DNA of 64,000 nt from Tragulus kanchil. Taxonomy: Eukaryota; Chordata; Mammalia; Artiodactyla; Tragulidae. The position numbers and the translations under genes are program-made. Position 1 is the first letter of the stretch. Each line of letters starts with the position of its first letter. Where the stretch lies: assembly GCA_022376925.1 (NCBI GenBank), contig JAIOJX010000032.1, positions 175,013,479 to 175,077,478 of the forward strand. Direction: 5' to 3'. Below are positions 45,915 through 56,075 of the stretch, piece after piece. The notes under the pieces are model-generated. The model had not been told where the DNA came from. It saw nothing but the letters and a program-made list of their open reading frames with translations, and made no database searches.

Positions 45915-46652
45915 CCGACTCCGTCCTGCTCTGGTCTCAGGTATCCTGCCACAGCCCCACAAGATCAATATTTTTGTAAGACTTGTGTTCTCCTCTGGAA
46001 ATATAAATAACACATGTTCTTTTCTTTGCAGGAACGTTTGAAAAATGGAGAAACTCACCAAGAAAATTAAAACCACCTGTGTCCTTGCCACCCAGAAAAA
46101 GGCACCGAAGTGTGTTTTGTTTACACTCTCTCGCTGTTTAGGCAGAGCAGCAGTCAGCTCTGAGCAAGACAGATGACCCTACAGGCGTTCGCACTGACGG
46201 ACAGACGTTCTGAAAAACAGACTGAGAGGAGAGAGCAGGCGCCGCGGGGGAAGGTTTCTGCTCAGTTCACGTGGGCGATATGCTTCTGATGCCGCCGCTG
46301 CCCTGGGCTTGGGGAAGAGAAGTGAGTGGTCTGTGCTCACACAGGCGGGTAGGCTCCATCTGCCTTCCTGTCACCTCCCTGCCTCGTCTCCCTCTGTCGC
46401 GACTTTCAGGTACGGATACCAGTGGGACATAAATTTACTGGTCTTTTTACATCTTTCCAGATGCACTGGATTGCTATAGGTCCATGTTCCAGTCCTAACT
46501 CAGTGACTTATTAGCTATTTGGCTTTACAGGACTCAGCTTCTGGTGCTTTTCATCTGTAAAATGGGTACATTATGGTTCAAAGTTTGACTGATGTATTTG
46601 ATGAAAAGCTCTACAGATTATCTTTCCAGCATTGGGAACATGGTAGAGCATG
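45915..46652. other. Unique sequence with MIR (copy at 47043-47743)
   Basis: 46470-46600 is a MIR on + (cagtcctaactcagtgactt, cttttcatctgtaaaatggg); its copy is at 47560-47690. The rest is unassigned. Confidence 0.55.
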
Positions 46653-46837
46653 TGAGTGCATGCTAAGTTGCTTCAGTCGTGTCTGACGCTTTGCAACGCT
46701 ATGCAACGCTCCTCTGTCCATGAGATTTTCCAGGCAAGAATACTGGAGTGGATTTCCATGACCTTTTCCGGGGGATCTTTCCAACCCAGGGATGGAACCC
46801 GTGTCTCCACCATCTCCTGCCTTAGCAGACGGGTTCT
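46653..46837 (-). mobile_element. Bov-tA SINE, antisense, interrupted
   Basis: tgagtgcatgctaagttgct, ccaggcaagaatactggagt, cccagggatggaacccgtgt, ctgccttagcagacgggttc. A CHR SINE follows inside it. In this copy the right part is lost at the duplication junction. Confidence 0.9.
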
Positions 46838-47029
46838 TTTTTTTTTTCTTTAGGCCCCTCCTTCTCCTCTCAGTTAGAGACCTTTTTATTTTATCTATTT
46901 ATTTTCATCCATCTTTATTCTTTGGCCTGTGTGGGCCTCCCATTACAGCGGCCTCTTGTTGCAGAGCACTGTCTCTGGGCGCATGCGCTCCAGAGAGCTG
47001 GCTCAATTGGTCACACGGGTCCAGCCGTT
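46838..47029 (-). mobile_element. CHR-type SINE, antisense, cut by junction
   Basis: T run, ttttcatccatctttattct, gtgtgggcctcccattacag, gggtccagccgtt, then the junction. The tRNA head is missing here but present in copy B. Confidence 0.85.
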
Positions 47030-47741
47030 ACTCGTCCTGACCCAGCCCCACAAGATCAATATTTTGTAAGACTTGTGTTCTCCTCTGAAATATAAATAAC
47101 ACATGTTCTTTTCTTTGCAGGAACGTTTGAAAAATGGAGAAACTCACCAAGAAAATTAAAACCACCTGTGTCCTTGCCACCCAGAAAAAGGCACCGAAGT
47201 GTGTTTTGTTTACACTCTCTCGCTGTTTAGGCAGAGCAGCAGTCAGCTCTGAGCAAGACAGATGACCCTACAGGCGTTCGCACTGACGGACAGACGTTCT
47301 GAAAAACAGACTGAGAGGAGAGAGCAGGCGCCGCGGGGGAAGGTTTCTGCTCAGTTCACGTGGGCGATATGCTTCTGATGCCGCCGCTGCCCTGGGCTTG
47401 GGGAAGAGAAGTGAGTGGTCTGTGCTCACACAGGCGGGTAGGCTCCATCTGCCTTCCTGTCACCTCCCTGCCTCGTCTCCCTCTGTCGCGACTTTCAGGT
47501 ACGGATACCAGTGGGACATAAATTTACTGGTCTTTTTACATCTTTCCAGATGCACTGGATTGCTATAGGTCCATGTTCCAGTCCTAACTCAGTGACTTAT
47601 TAGCTATTTGGCTTTACAGGACTCAGCTTCTGGTGCTTTTCATCTGTAAAATGGGTACATTATGGTTCAAAGTTTGACTGATGTATTTGATGAAAAGCTC
47701 TACAGATTATCTTTCCAGCATTGGGAACATGGTAGAGCATG

Positions 47742-47926
47742 TGAGTGCATGCTAAGTTGCTTCAGTCGTGTCTGACGCTTTGCAACGCTATGCAACGCTC
47801 CTCTGTCCATGAGATTTTCCAGGCAAGAATACTGGAGTGGATTTCCATGACCTTTTCCGGGGGATCTTTCCAACCCAGGGATGGAACCCGTGTCTCCACC
47901 ATCTCCTGCCTTAGCAGACGGGTTCT
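47742..47926 (-). mobile_element. Bov-tA SINE, left part, second copy (duplication 12)
   Basis: Copy B of 46653-46837. Its right-hand remainder is at 48212-48257 (gcagacaggttgttaacc, caccaccagtgaaagc), split by the CHR SINE. Confidence 0.88.
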
Positions 47927-48211
47927 TTTTTTTTTTTTCTTTAGGCCCCTCCTTCTCCTCTCAGTTAGAGACCTTTTTATTTTATCTATTTATTTTCATC
48001 CATCTTTATTCTTTGGCCTGTGTGGGCCTCCCATTACAGCGGCCTCTTGTTGCAGAGCACTGTCTCTGGGCGCATGCGCTCCAGAGAGCTGGCTCGTAAT
48101 TGGTCACACGGGTCCAGCCGTTGCACGGTGTGCGGGATCTTCCTGGGCCAGGGATTGAACCTGCGCCCCTTGCACTGCAAGGCAGACTCTTTACCCACTG
48201 GACCACTAGGG
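47927..48211 (-). mobile_element. CHR-type SINE nested in a Bov-tA
   Basis: Complete antisense element from the T run to ccactgaccac-like actggaccactagggaagct. The Bov-tA sequence gcagacgggttctt on the left recurs as gcagacaggttgtt on the right, a target-site duplication. So this CHR copy inserted after the Bov-tA did. Confidence 0.88.
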
Positions 48212-48257
48212 AAGCTGGCAGACAGGTTGTTAACCAGTAGCACCACCAGTGAAAGCA

Positions 48258-48600
48258 GGCTTGGGATTTGAAAGCTTGTTTTTGCCACTGATTTGCTGTG
48301 AAAGCTTGGGAAAGCCATTTAACCACTTTAACACGATGACAGTGATATCTCCTTTATGGAACTGTTATGAGGACAGTAATAACAATAGGAGATATTTACC
48401 GAGTCCTTTGATGCCATGGGCTGTATTGAGGTCTTTTCATGAATCTGTTGTTTAGCTCTCAAGACAGCTTTATGGAGGTTGGGAATGATTCTCATGCCCA
48501 TTTTACAGATGAAGAAACTGAGACAGAGTTAAAAAACTGAGGATTGACGTTATGCAGCTTGGGAAATGGATCTGAGATGTACAAAAACCCTTTGAAATTG
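48258..48600 (+). mobile_element. Two adjoining MIR fragments
   Basis: 48258-48370: tttgccactgatttgctgtg, aaagccatttaaccacttta, ggaactgttatgaggacagt. 48375-48600: tatttaccgagtcctttgat, cccattttacagatgaagaa, tgagacagagttaaa. Both match the MIR order. Confidence 0.75.
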
Positions 48601-49818
48601 AAAATCCTTTTTTCTATGGAAGACTCAAGCCAAACTTCTGGTTAAACAATGTTGGGTTAGGATATTTTTCTATTGCTATTTTTTGAAATGCATCACAGTC
48701 AACAAAAACAATGCAAACAACTTTTTACTTTCCTAAAAACAAGAACAAGGCATCCCACACCATAGAACACAAAATATACCTTCTAAAACCTGTGAAGTGC
48801 TCATTGTTGGAGGGTGCCCAGAGCTGGAACCCATCTCTTTGAACCCTGAGTAGGAAACTCATTTCCCCAAGAGTGAGTGACACAGGGTTAAAAGGCCCAT
48901 TGATTACGATAGTGCCATCTAGGGCACAGGTGGATGCAATGACCAGATGTCATGTGGTGATGGGTGGTGGACGGACAGGGTACTCTCCCCCAAGGGGCCA
49001 TTTTTGGTACCCTGGACCAAGGTTCCTGGTTTGAGGAGAGTGCTGGATATAAAACAATTTGGATGAAGAAAGAAAGGTGAGAAACGGTGGAGCAAATGAA
49101 GAGATCTCCAGGGCTGAAAGGTAGGTCCCTCTTGAAAGTCAAGCAGGATAGAAGCATCACTCAGGGCAAAAAGAAAAAAAAAAAAATTACAGGTAGCAAT
49201 GGAGAGGACCCAGGCCACCAGCGGTGTCCAGAGTTCATCATCCTCATCCTCTGCTCCAAGTCACCACATGGTGGTTACGCAGAGGACCTAGGCTAGGACC
49301 GTCTCTACTGTAAAATGAGATAACTAAACATGGAGGAGAACGTTGTCCACCCAAAGGCACATCCACGGAATACCTAGCATCAACTACCCAAGAAACAAGT
49401 GAAAAAGTTGAAAAAAACGCTTCTCTAGAGTATGGACACTGTTAGTGAAAGTACCATCTTTTAGACATAGAGCACAAGAAGAAGTTATAAAACCACACAA
49501 GGGGCTGTAGAGTGAGCTGGCAGAACTCAAAAAAAAAAAAAAAAACTGATGTGAAAAAGACAAATGTTGCATACATTAAAGCCCCATTAGAGCCTTTGAA
49601 AGTTGAATGAATGTGACGGAAAGCATCTTCAAGGATAGGAAGGCCGGGCTAACTCTGCAGGTCCTGTGGGCATTTTGAGCAGGGCGCTCACCACAGGGCT
49701 GGATACCTGCTGCTGAAGCGCTGTTAGGGGTCCAGACCCTCATCCTCCACATCCCAGTTATGCTCGTCCCTGCCCTTGCTGCTGAGTCCATCAACACTAC
49801 CTTCCCACTTCCAAAGTA
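48601..49818. other. AT-rich unique sequence with A tracts
   Basis: Two A tracts (around 49170-49186 and 49529-49546) could be the ends of old retrocopies, but I see no parent sequence. The 99- and 90-codon minus frames (48888-49218) are not recognised. Confidence 0.45.
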
Positions 49819-50212
49819 TGAGGATGTGAAGATGATTTAAAAGATCTTGATACTAGGTAGATAACGGAAATATGACAAATGCATAGATTTGTGTCTCTTT
49901 AGGAGGAGACTCAGCAAATGACACAGAAACACGTTACATGACACAACGGACGAAAATTTTAGTTAGGTAAACAAAGGGCTGATCAGAAGGCACACCACGT
50001 CCCAGGAAAACACGATAGAATGAGTGAGGGAATACAGCATTGTGAAAAAACTGAATTTCCAGAATAAGGCTAGAATTCTGTTGGTTTCTAGGAGAAAATG
50101 CAAATTTTAAGATGCAAACCAGAAAAACAGGGTTATCTTAGAATTTTCCACAACTATAATCCATACCAGAAGACTAATGTCGGCCAAGTGGTAAAGATGG
50201 GAATAAAAGGGA

Positions 50213-50462
50213 TTCCCTGGTGGTCCAGTGGGTGAAGAGTCCACCTTGCAGTGCAAGTGGCACCAGTTTGATCCCTGTCCCATGAAGATCCCACATGCTG
50301 TGGAGCGGCTGGACCAGTGTGACCAATTACGAGCCAGCGCTCTGGAACGCATGCATCCAGAGCTGGTGCTCTGCAACGAGAGAGGCCACTGCGATGGGAG
50401 GCCCACACAGGCCAAAAAGAGCAAAGATGGATGAAAATAAATAAATAAAAAACCAATAAAAA
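50213..50462 (+). mobile_element. CHR-type SINE
   Basis: gggattccctggtggtccag, ccttgcagtgcaagtggcac, gatcccacatgctgtggagc, tgcaacgagagaggccactg, cgatgggaggcccacacagg, then aaataaataaataaaa. In sense orientation. Confidence 0.92.
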
Positions 50463-50586
50463 GAGGCCAAAATTTTTAAAAAAAGGGAATAAAAGGTGGG
50501 TTTCAGGAATTTTAAGCCATTTCTAACCAACCTGAAACAAAACCCTCTTTATTTCCAGCAGAATTTTAACATAATTTAAACAAAAT

Positions 50587-50702
50587 TTTTTGGCTTCATC
50601 TTACAGCATACAGGATCTTGGGTCCCCAACTAGGGATTGAACCCATCCATACCCTCTGTAATGTAAGCGCAGAGTGTTAACCGCTGGACCACCAGGGAAG
50701 GT
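50587..50702 (-). mobile_element. CHR-1-like short SINE, antisense
   Basis: ttttttggcttcatcttaca, ggtccccaactagggattga, gttaaccgctggaccaccag, ggaaggtc: the tRNA head plus a short unrelated part. Confidence 0.8.
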
Positions 50703-51304
50703 CAAGAAAGAACAATTTTTAAGCCAAGGTATATTGTTTTAAAATGCAGATATGGTTTAAGAAATATTGACAAGCATACACAAACTTGCAGATTGTACCA
50801 CCTTAGGAGTCTTTCCATTTAAATTCTAATTTATTTTGTACTTTAAATCTAGACAACTAAAAGGTGGGGCTTTTGAAAAAGCGCTGTTGGGGCACCTAAA
50901 ATTTTTTTTGGGGTGAGGATGTGAAGATGATTTAAAAGATCTTGATACTAGGTAGATAACGGAAATATGACAAATGCATAGATTTGTGTCTCTTTAGGAG
51001 GAGACTCAGCAAATGACACAGAAACACGTTACATGACACAACGGACGAAAATTTTAGTTAGGTAAACAAAGGGCTGATCAGAAGGCACACCACGTCCCAG
51101 GAAAACACGATAGAATGAGTGAGGGAATATAGCATTGTGAAAAAACTGAATTTCCAGAATAAGGCTAGAATTCTGTTGGTTTCTAGGAGAAAATGCAAAT
51201 TTTAAGATGCAAACCAGAAAAACAGGGTTATCTTAGAATTTTCCACAACTATAATCCATACCAGAAGACTAATGTCGGCCAAGTGGTAAAGATGGGAATA
51301 AAAG

Positions 51305-51565
51305 GGATTCCCTGGTGGTCCAGTGGGTGAAGAGTCCACCTTGCAGTGCAAGTGGCACCAGTTTGATCCCTGTCCCATGAAGATCCCACATGCTGTGGAG
51401 CGGCTGGACCAGTGTGACCAATTACGAGCCAGCGCTCTGGAACGCATGCATCCAGAGCTGGTGCTCTGCAACGAGAGAGGCCACTGCGATGGGAGGCCCA
51501 CACAGGCCAAAAAGAGCAAAGATGGATGAAAATAAATAAATGAAAGACCAATAGAAGTGGCCAAA
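51305..51565 (+). mobile_element. CHR-type SINE, second copy (duplication 13)
   Basis: Copy B of 50213-50462. Its tail reads gaaagaccaatagaagtggc, matching the family better than copy A. Confidence 0.92.
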
Positions 51566-51679
51566 ATTTTTAAAAAAAGGGAATAAAAGGTGGGTTTCAG
51601 GAATTTTAAGCCATTTCTAACCAACCTGAAACAAAACCCTCTTTATTTCCAGCAGAATTTTAACATAATTTAAACAAAA

Positions 51680-51797
51680 TTTTTTGGCTTCATCTTACAG
51701 CATACAGGTTCTTGGGTCCCCAACTAGGGATTGAACCCATCCATACCCTCTGTAATGTAAGCGCAGAGTGTTAACCGCTGGACCACCAGGGAAGGTC
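51680..51797 (-). mobile_element. CHR-1-like SINE, second copy (duplication 13)
   Basis: Copy B of 50587-50702. Confidence 0.8.
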
Positions 51798-51960
51798 AAG
51801 AAAGAACAATTTTTAAGCCAAGGTATATTGTTTTAAAATGCAGATATGGTTTAAGAAATATTGACAAGCATACACAAACTTGCAGATTGTACCACCTTAG
51901 GAGTCTTTCCATTTAAATTCTAATTTATTTTGTACTTTAAATCTAGACAACTAAAAGGTG

Positions 51961-52439
51961 AACTAAGATAAACACTGCAGGAATGGTGCCCTCATAGATA
52001 ATAAACATCATCGTCATTAAGTACAAGGCTAAGACTGACCAACTGAAATTTTGTTCATGGATCAAAACATAAATACTGTAAAGCTGAATACTAGGAACAC
52101 AACTGAAGAATGTTGGGAGGTAAGGGCTGAGAAATGTAGTCTAAAATTAATAATCTAAAAGTAAAATTAAAGAAGACTTGAACGTGTGCTATAATCTCTT
52201 TTCTAATTTAGAGGAATCTTTTAGGAAGGAAATTATATTCCATGTAGTGAAGAAATGGACCTGAAATAAGTCTTTTCAATTTTACTTTGGCTTCTTTTTC
52301 CCTCTGTTCAATTAAAACTTAAGAGAATTTAGTACTTTTAAATATGAAAAATAATGTGCATAATGTGTTCCTGTTTTTGTCCCCATATCTGTCTTTCACT
52401 TTATCATCTCTCTGTCCTTTTATCTATCTTTAAACACAA
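51961..52439. other. AT-rich unique sequence
   Basis: Many A/T runs; no gene or repeat assigned with confidence. Confidence 0.45.
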
Positions 52440-52605
52440 AATAAAGGCTGGAGTAATGCTTACCAAATATTGATGACCATTGTTTCTGAGTGGTGGAATT
52501 TTAGATAATTTTTCTCTAGCCATTTTGTACTTTTTTGTGTTTGCTGGAGAGTTTTCACAATGGTCCTGCATTATATTTATTAAATAAATAATGTTAGTAT
52601 TCTAA
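52440..52605 (+). mobile_element. Old L1 3' end (L1M-like), tentative
   Basis: tttctgagtggtggaatttt, agataatttttctctagcca, ttgtacttttttgtgtttgc, attatatttattaaataaat follow the order of the 3' UTR of old L1 elements. Confidence 0.5.
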
Positions 52606-53084
52606 GAAAAAAATGAAGCAATTGCAATGGAAGGAAAAAGGAAAAGCAAATTTTTTTCAATCCCCATTTTAAGATGAGAGGTGCCCATCTGAGCTGCCCA
52701 TTCTCTGGATTTAAATTCTAATAATGATTGTAAACAGACCTTTCCTATTCCTAACATCTTACCCAAGAATAGCTGAAATGCTTTATAGCTCAGGTTACAA
52801 AACCTTTAAAGACGAAAACCTCTGAAACCTTTAACGACTAAAAGAAATGGAGCCATACAGTGGGTCGGGGACAGGCTTGTACGCATTGAAGCCGATTATA
52901 AAGAACATATTTATTTCACTAGAATGAGATGGTATTACAGACCCCTGTGCTTCTTTCCTTCATCAGGCACGGGGGCAGGTATGACTAAGGTAATCCGCCG
53001 TGACGCATTTGGATACTGATAGGTGCCGTCTGTTGATTAATTTCCCGTAAGGTCTCATAATAATCATGTGCAGTTAAGGTCTAG
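52606..53084. other. AT-rich unique sequence, possibly constrained
   Basis: 52850-53060 has no recognised repeat and holds tgttgattaatttcccgtaa and ataataatcatgtgcagtta with scattered CpG. Candidate non-coding element only. Confidence 0.4.
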
Positions 53085-53262
53085 TATTATATAATGCTCT
53101 CCACCTGCACTCTGCTGAATACTTTCTCGTGTGTAATCTCACTTGCAATCTATGGGAGAGGCGGTGTCATAACCATTTTACTGACTAGGACACAGAGGTT
53201 CAAAAGACTCCCACAGAAGTCAAGCGTTCAAGTCAGAACCAAGATCTTGATTTGCAGATGAA
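53085..53262 (+). mobile_element. MIR SINE
   Basis: tattatataatgctctccac, tgtgtaatctcacttgcaat, cataaccattttactgacta, ggacacagaggttcaaaaga, aagtcagaaccaagatcttg. Confidence 0.8.
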
Positions 53263-54359
53263 TGTGTGGGAAGTGGCACATTAGCAACTGGACTTTTAAT
53301 TTATTTCCTAGGTCAGTAGTTCATCACTTTACAAAGCCCCAGTCCACCTGAGGGTATGTGACCACCTGGACAAGGGCTCACTGTGCCTTGCACTGCTCGC
53401 GGGCCGTGACTACAGGTGGCTTTTACTGGTGTGACCAGTAAGTCGGAATTCTGTTTTCTGTGAGAAAAAAAGCGGCAAGGATGATGGAAGCCTGTACCTA
53501 ATAAGGACCACCATACAGATCCCACGAATAAAGCCAGCCTCAAAGAAGACAGAGCCAAGAGGTGCCGCAAGACTGGATTCCCATTGCATTGGGGAAGCTC
53601 CTGGATCTAGCCATTCCTGAATCCATCCACCACATACTTTGGAGGTATACAGGACAGTGGGTTTGCTTTACTGAGTTGGCTTCTGGTCGCTTAACCCCAG
53701 GTGGCCCTAAGGCATCTGGAGCTCTCACGTGAGACAGAGCACAGGTGGTAACTAGCTCTCTTGACTCCAGTAAGGCCTCCTTCCAGTGAACTCTGTGGGA
53801 TGCCCTGCAGTAAACTCACATAATGTTTCGGTCTCCTCAGGATGTGACTTCATGGGAGAGGATGCCTTACTCCCTTATTTGAGTCCTGTATCAGAAAAGT
53901 CTTTCCCATAAGCCCTGAAGAGCAGCAGATGAATGAATTACAACAAAAAGGTTGCCACTTGGAAGGTATTGCTTTAAATGATCTAAATTAAAGGAATGGT
54001 CTTTCCCTTTTAACGTGCATATAAAATCACTGCACTGTGCCAGTTAACAATATATGTCCCATTCTCATTATCAGAATCATAAAAATGAGTGAGGTGACAG
54101 TTTCTTTTTAAAATGCAAAGTGTTTTATGTCAGAAGGGATGAGAAATTAGGTGGAGACTCTCCATGCATGCAGGTATAAAAGGGTCCCTTTTGTTTCTTC
54201 TGGTATTTTCCACAATTATGATCCAATTCTCTTTCCTTAAAAATAAGCATGGCTCTATATATCATTAGCCAGAGGAAACAAGAAAACACACACACGAATC
54301 CTTATGTTTTTATGGAGACAGAGAGGAGGCAGGGAGTTGTTCAAAAGGAAAGTTATAAA
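53263..54359. other. Unique intergenic sequence
   Basis: No repeat or gene recognised. Minus frames of 62 and 85 codons are unsupported. Confidence 0.5.
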
Positions 54360-55100
54360 TGTAATGATAGGAAAGCCATGTGATGCACATTAATTCAAAA
54401 AGGCCCCTTTATTGGATTGTGATCTGATTGTGTTTACAAATATATAGCCAGAAGGCTTTTAATTTGGGGGCAATTTCATTGTTCATAGATAGATATCCAG
54501 CTACAGATATACATCTATGAAATTATGTGCTTATGTGTTTTAAATGAGATACAGTTCTTCTCTTTTAATGCAATAATGGTCCTATTTTATGATCTATGGT
54601 TGCCCAAAGTTGGGGCAATTTTATAACAATCTTATTTGAAATATCATAACAGATGAAAGATATAAATAATGTGATGTTTAGAGACCCAGTTGAAATTTGA
54701 ATTCATTGGAATTTCTCCACCGCTGGCGCTAACAAGTACAGACTTTATTAAATCTCACAGATTGGATTCTTCTTGCCTTTCCAACCACTTCTTGCCTCCT
54801 TGCTGTTTATTTTTCTTTTAAGCCCAAGTTCAATAAATAAACCCAACTAACAATTAAAAAGTCCCCAAATGATGCTAGATTGAAAAATTCAAAAATAGCC
54901 TGGCTGGCACTGCACTTGCAGTGGAGTTTGATTAAATTCTCTAATTGCATTCGAATGGGCGGCGACCATCACAATGTGCTGGTACTTTTAGCATGAGCTG
55001 TGGATGAAAAACTTCAATTACCACTAAAAATGGAAAACATTCATAATAGATAAATGGTCTTCCTATTTGAGAGCTGCCTTTTAAATGTTACATAACTTAT
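54360..55100. promoter_or_regulatory. Candidate conserved non-coding / enhancer block
   Basis: About 740 bp of AT-rich, repeat-free sequence dense in homeodomain-type cores (cattaattcaaa near 54389, gctctaattgc-like tctctaattgcattcgaatg near 54938, ttcaattaccact near 55013) around ctccaccgctggcgctaaca (54716). This texture resembles vertebrate developmental enhancers, but conservation cannot be seen from one sequence. Confidence 0.35.
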
Positions 55101-55360
55101 TTGAGTGAGATTCTATTTATTCTATTCCTCTTGTACTCTTTGAATTGATTCATGCCCTTGCCCCAAACCTAGGAATCTTTTTTCTCCTCTGGTGGAGGCC
55201 TGTTGCCAGCAGCTGGCTTGGCCAGAAAGTGCTCTTTTCCTAGACAGAGACTGAATGTCTTACTGGAGGAATGATGGAGTCTGAAAGTTTCTTGAAGAGA
55301 AAGAGGAACAAAGACTGGGAAGATGCTAATAGTCACATTTGGAGCAGCCATCATTGATGT

Positions 55361-55563
55361 GGGCTTCCTAGGTGGCACCTGTGGTCAGGAATTCAACTGC
55401 CAAGGCAGGAGATGCAAGCGACTCAAGTTCAGTCCCTGAGTCAGGAAGGTCCCTCGCGGTAGGAAATGGCAACCCGCTCCAATATTCTTGCCTGGAACAG
55501 CTCGTGGACAGAGCCTCCTTGTGGGCTACAGTCCATGGAGTTACAAAGAGCTGGACACGAGTG

Positions 55564-55565
<2 letters not shown>
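55361..55565 (+). mobile_element. Bov-tA SINE
   Basis: gggcttcctaggtggcacct, ctgccaaggcaggagatgca, gaaatggcaacccgctccaa, attcttgcctggaacagctc, ctacagtccatggagttaca, ggacacgagtgag. Ends in a CA array, as Bov-tA elements often do. Confidence 0.92.

Positions 55566-55596
<31 letters not shown>
55566..55596. repeat. (CA)n microsatellite
   Basis: 31 bases of CA repeat directly at the 3' end of the Bov-tA, followed by gcatgcacgcac. Confidence 0.97.
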
Positions 55597-55599
<3 letters not shown>

Positions 55600-56075
55600 T
55601 GCACGCACATCATTTCAACTGCTGTGGAAGGTGGGTGAATCGGGGGCAGGGAAGGAGGCAAGACAGGTTGCTAGAGAGCCGCCCATTTCCAAACACTGCC
55701 TCGAACCAACTGTGTCTCCATCTTCTGGGAAAACGGACACCCATCACACAGCAGGTTCAAATGTCACCTCTTCCAGGAAGTCTTCCCTTCCTGCCTCCTC
55801 TGTGCTTCCAGAATGCCGGATATCCTCTACGGTGGCATGGTCTGCATTTCATGGACTCATTCTTCAGACCACCTCAGGCCTACCCCCTTGGAGCTCCCTG
55901 GGACCAGTACCCATATTTGGGTTTTCTGTGTCTAGCCAAGGGGTTCCCTGGAGCTGGCCATCAGCCCCTTCTGTATCTCCTCCTCACGAGAGGTCAAAAG
56001 CTTTTGAATTGCACAGACCTTGAATCCTGCTTTGGCAATTTTCAGCTGGGCCATTGTCTGCAGCCTTTGAGCCTT
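55597..56075 (+). other. Unique sequence with L2 and MIR pieces
   Basis: 55755-55830 resembles L2 on + (ggttcaaatgtcacctcttc, aggaagtcttcccttcctg). 56010-56160 is MIR on + (gggccattgtctgcagcctt, ttccctatcagtaaaatggg). The 201-codon frame from 55488 starts inside the Bov-tA and crosses the CA array, so it is not a gene. Confidence 0.6.

Larger units (their letters stand above)
45952..48122. repeat. Tandem duplication 12 (period 1091, ~13-bp filler)
   Basis: Copy A 45952-47029, filler 47030-47042 (actcgtcctgacc), copy B 47043-48122. Differences are homopolymer-type (atttttgtaag/attttgtaag, ctctggaaat/ctctgaaat, T tract 11 versus 13) and a short deletion near the end of copy A (ctggctcaattgg/ctggctcgtaattgg). 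Confidence 0.94.
49819..51960. repeat. Tandem duplication 13 (period ~1095, 47-bp filler)
   Basis: Copy A 49819-50866, filler 50867-50913 (homopolymer-rich, e.g. ctaaaattttttttgggg), copy B 50914-51960. The copies differ mainly in the SINE tail (50448-50470 versus 51541-51563) and at tacaggatctt/tacaggttctt. Confidence 0.94.

Noticed and set aside
47927..48211. tRNA genes from A-box and B-box matches in SINEs
   Set aside because: The tRNA-like heads are part of dispersed SINEs and do not fold as intact tRNAs by eye.
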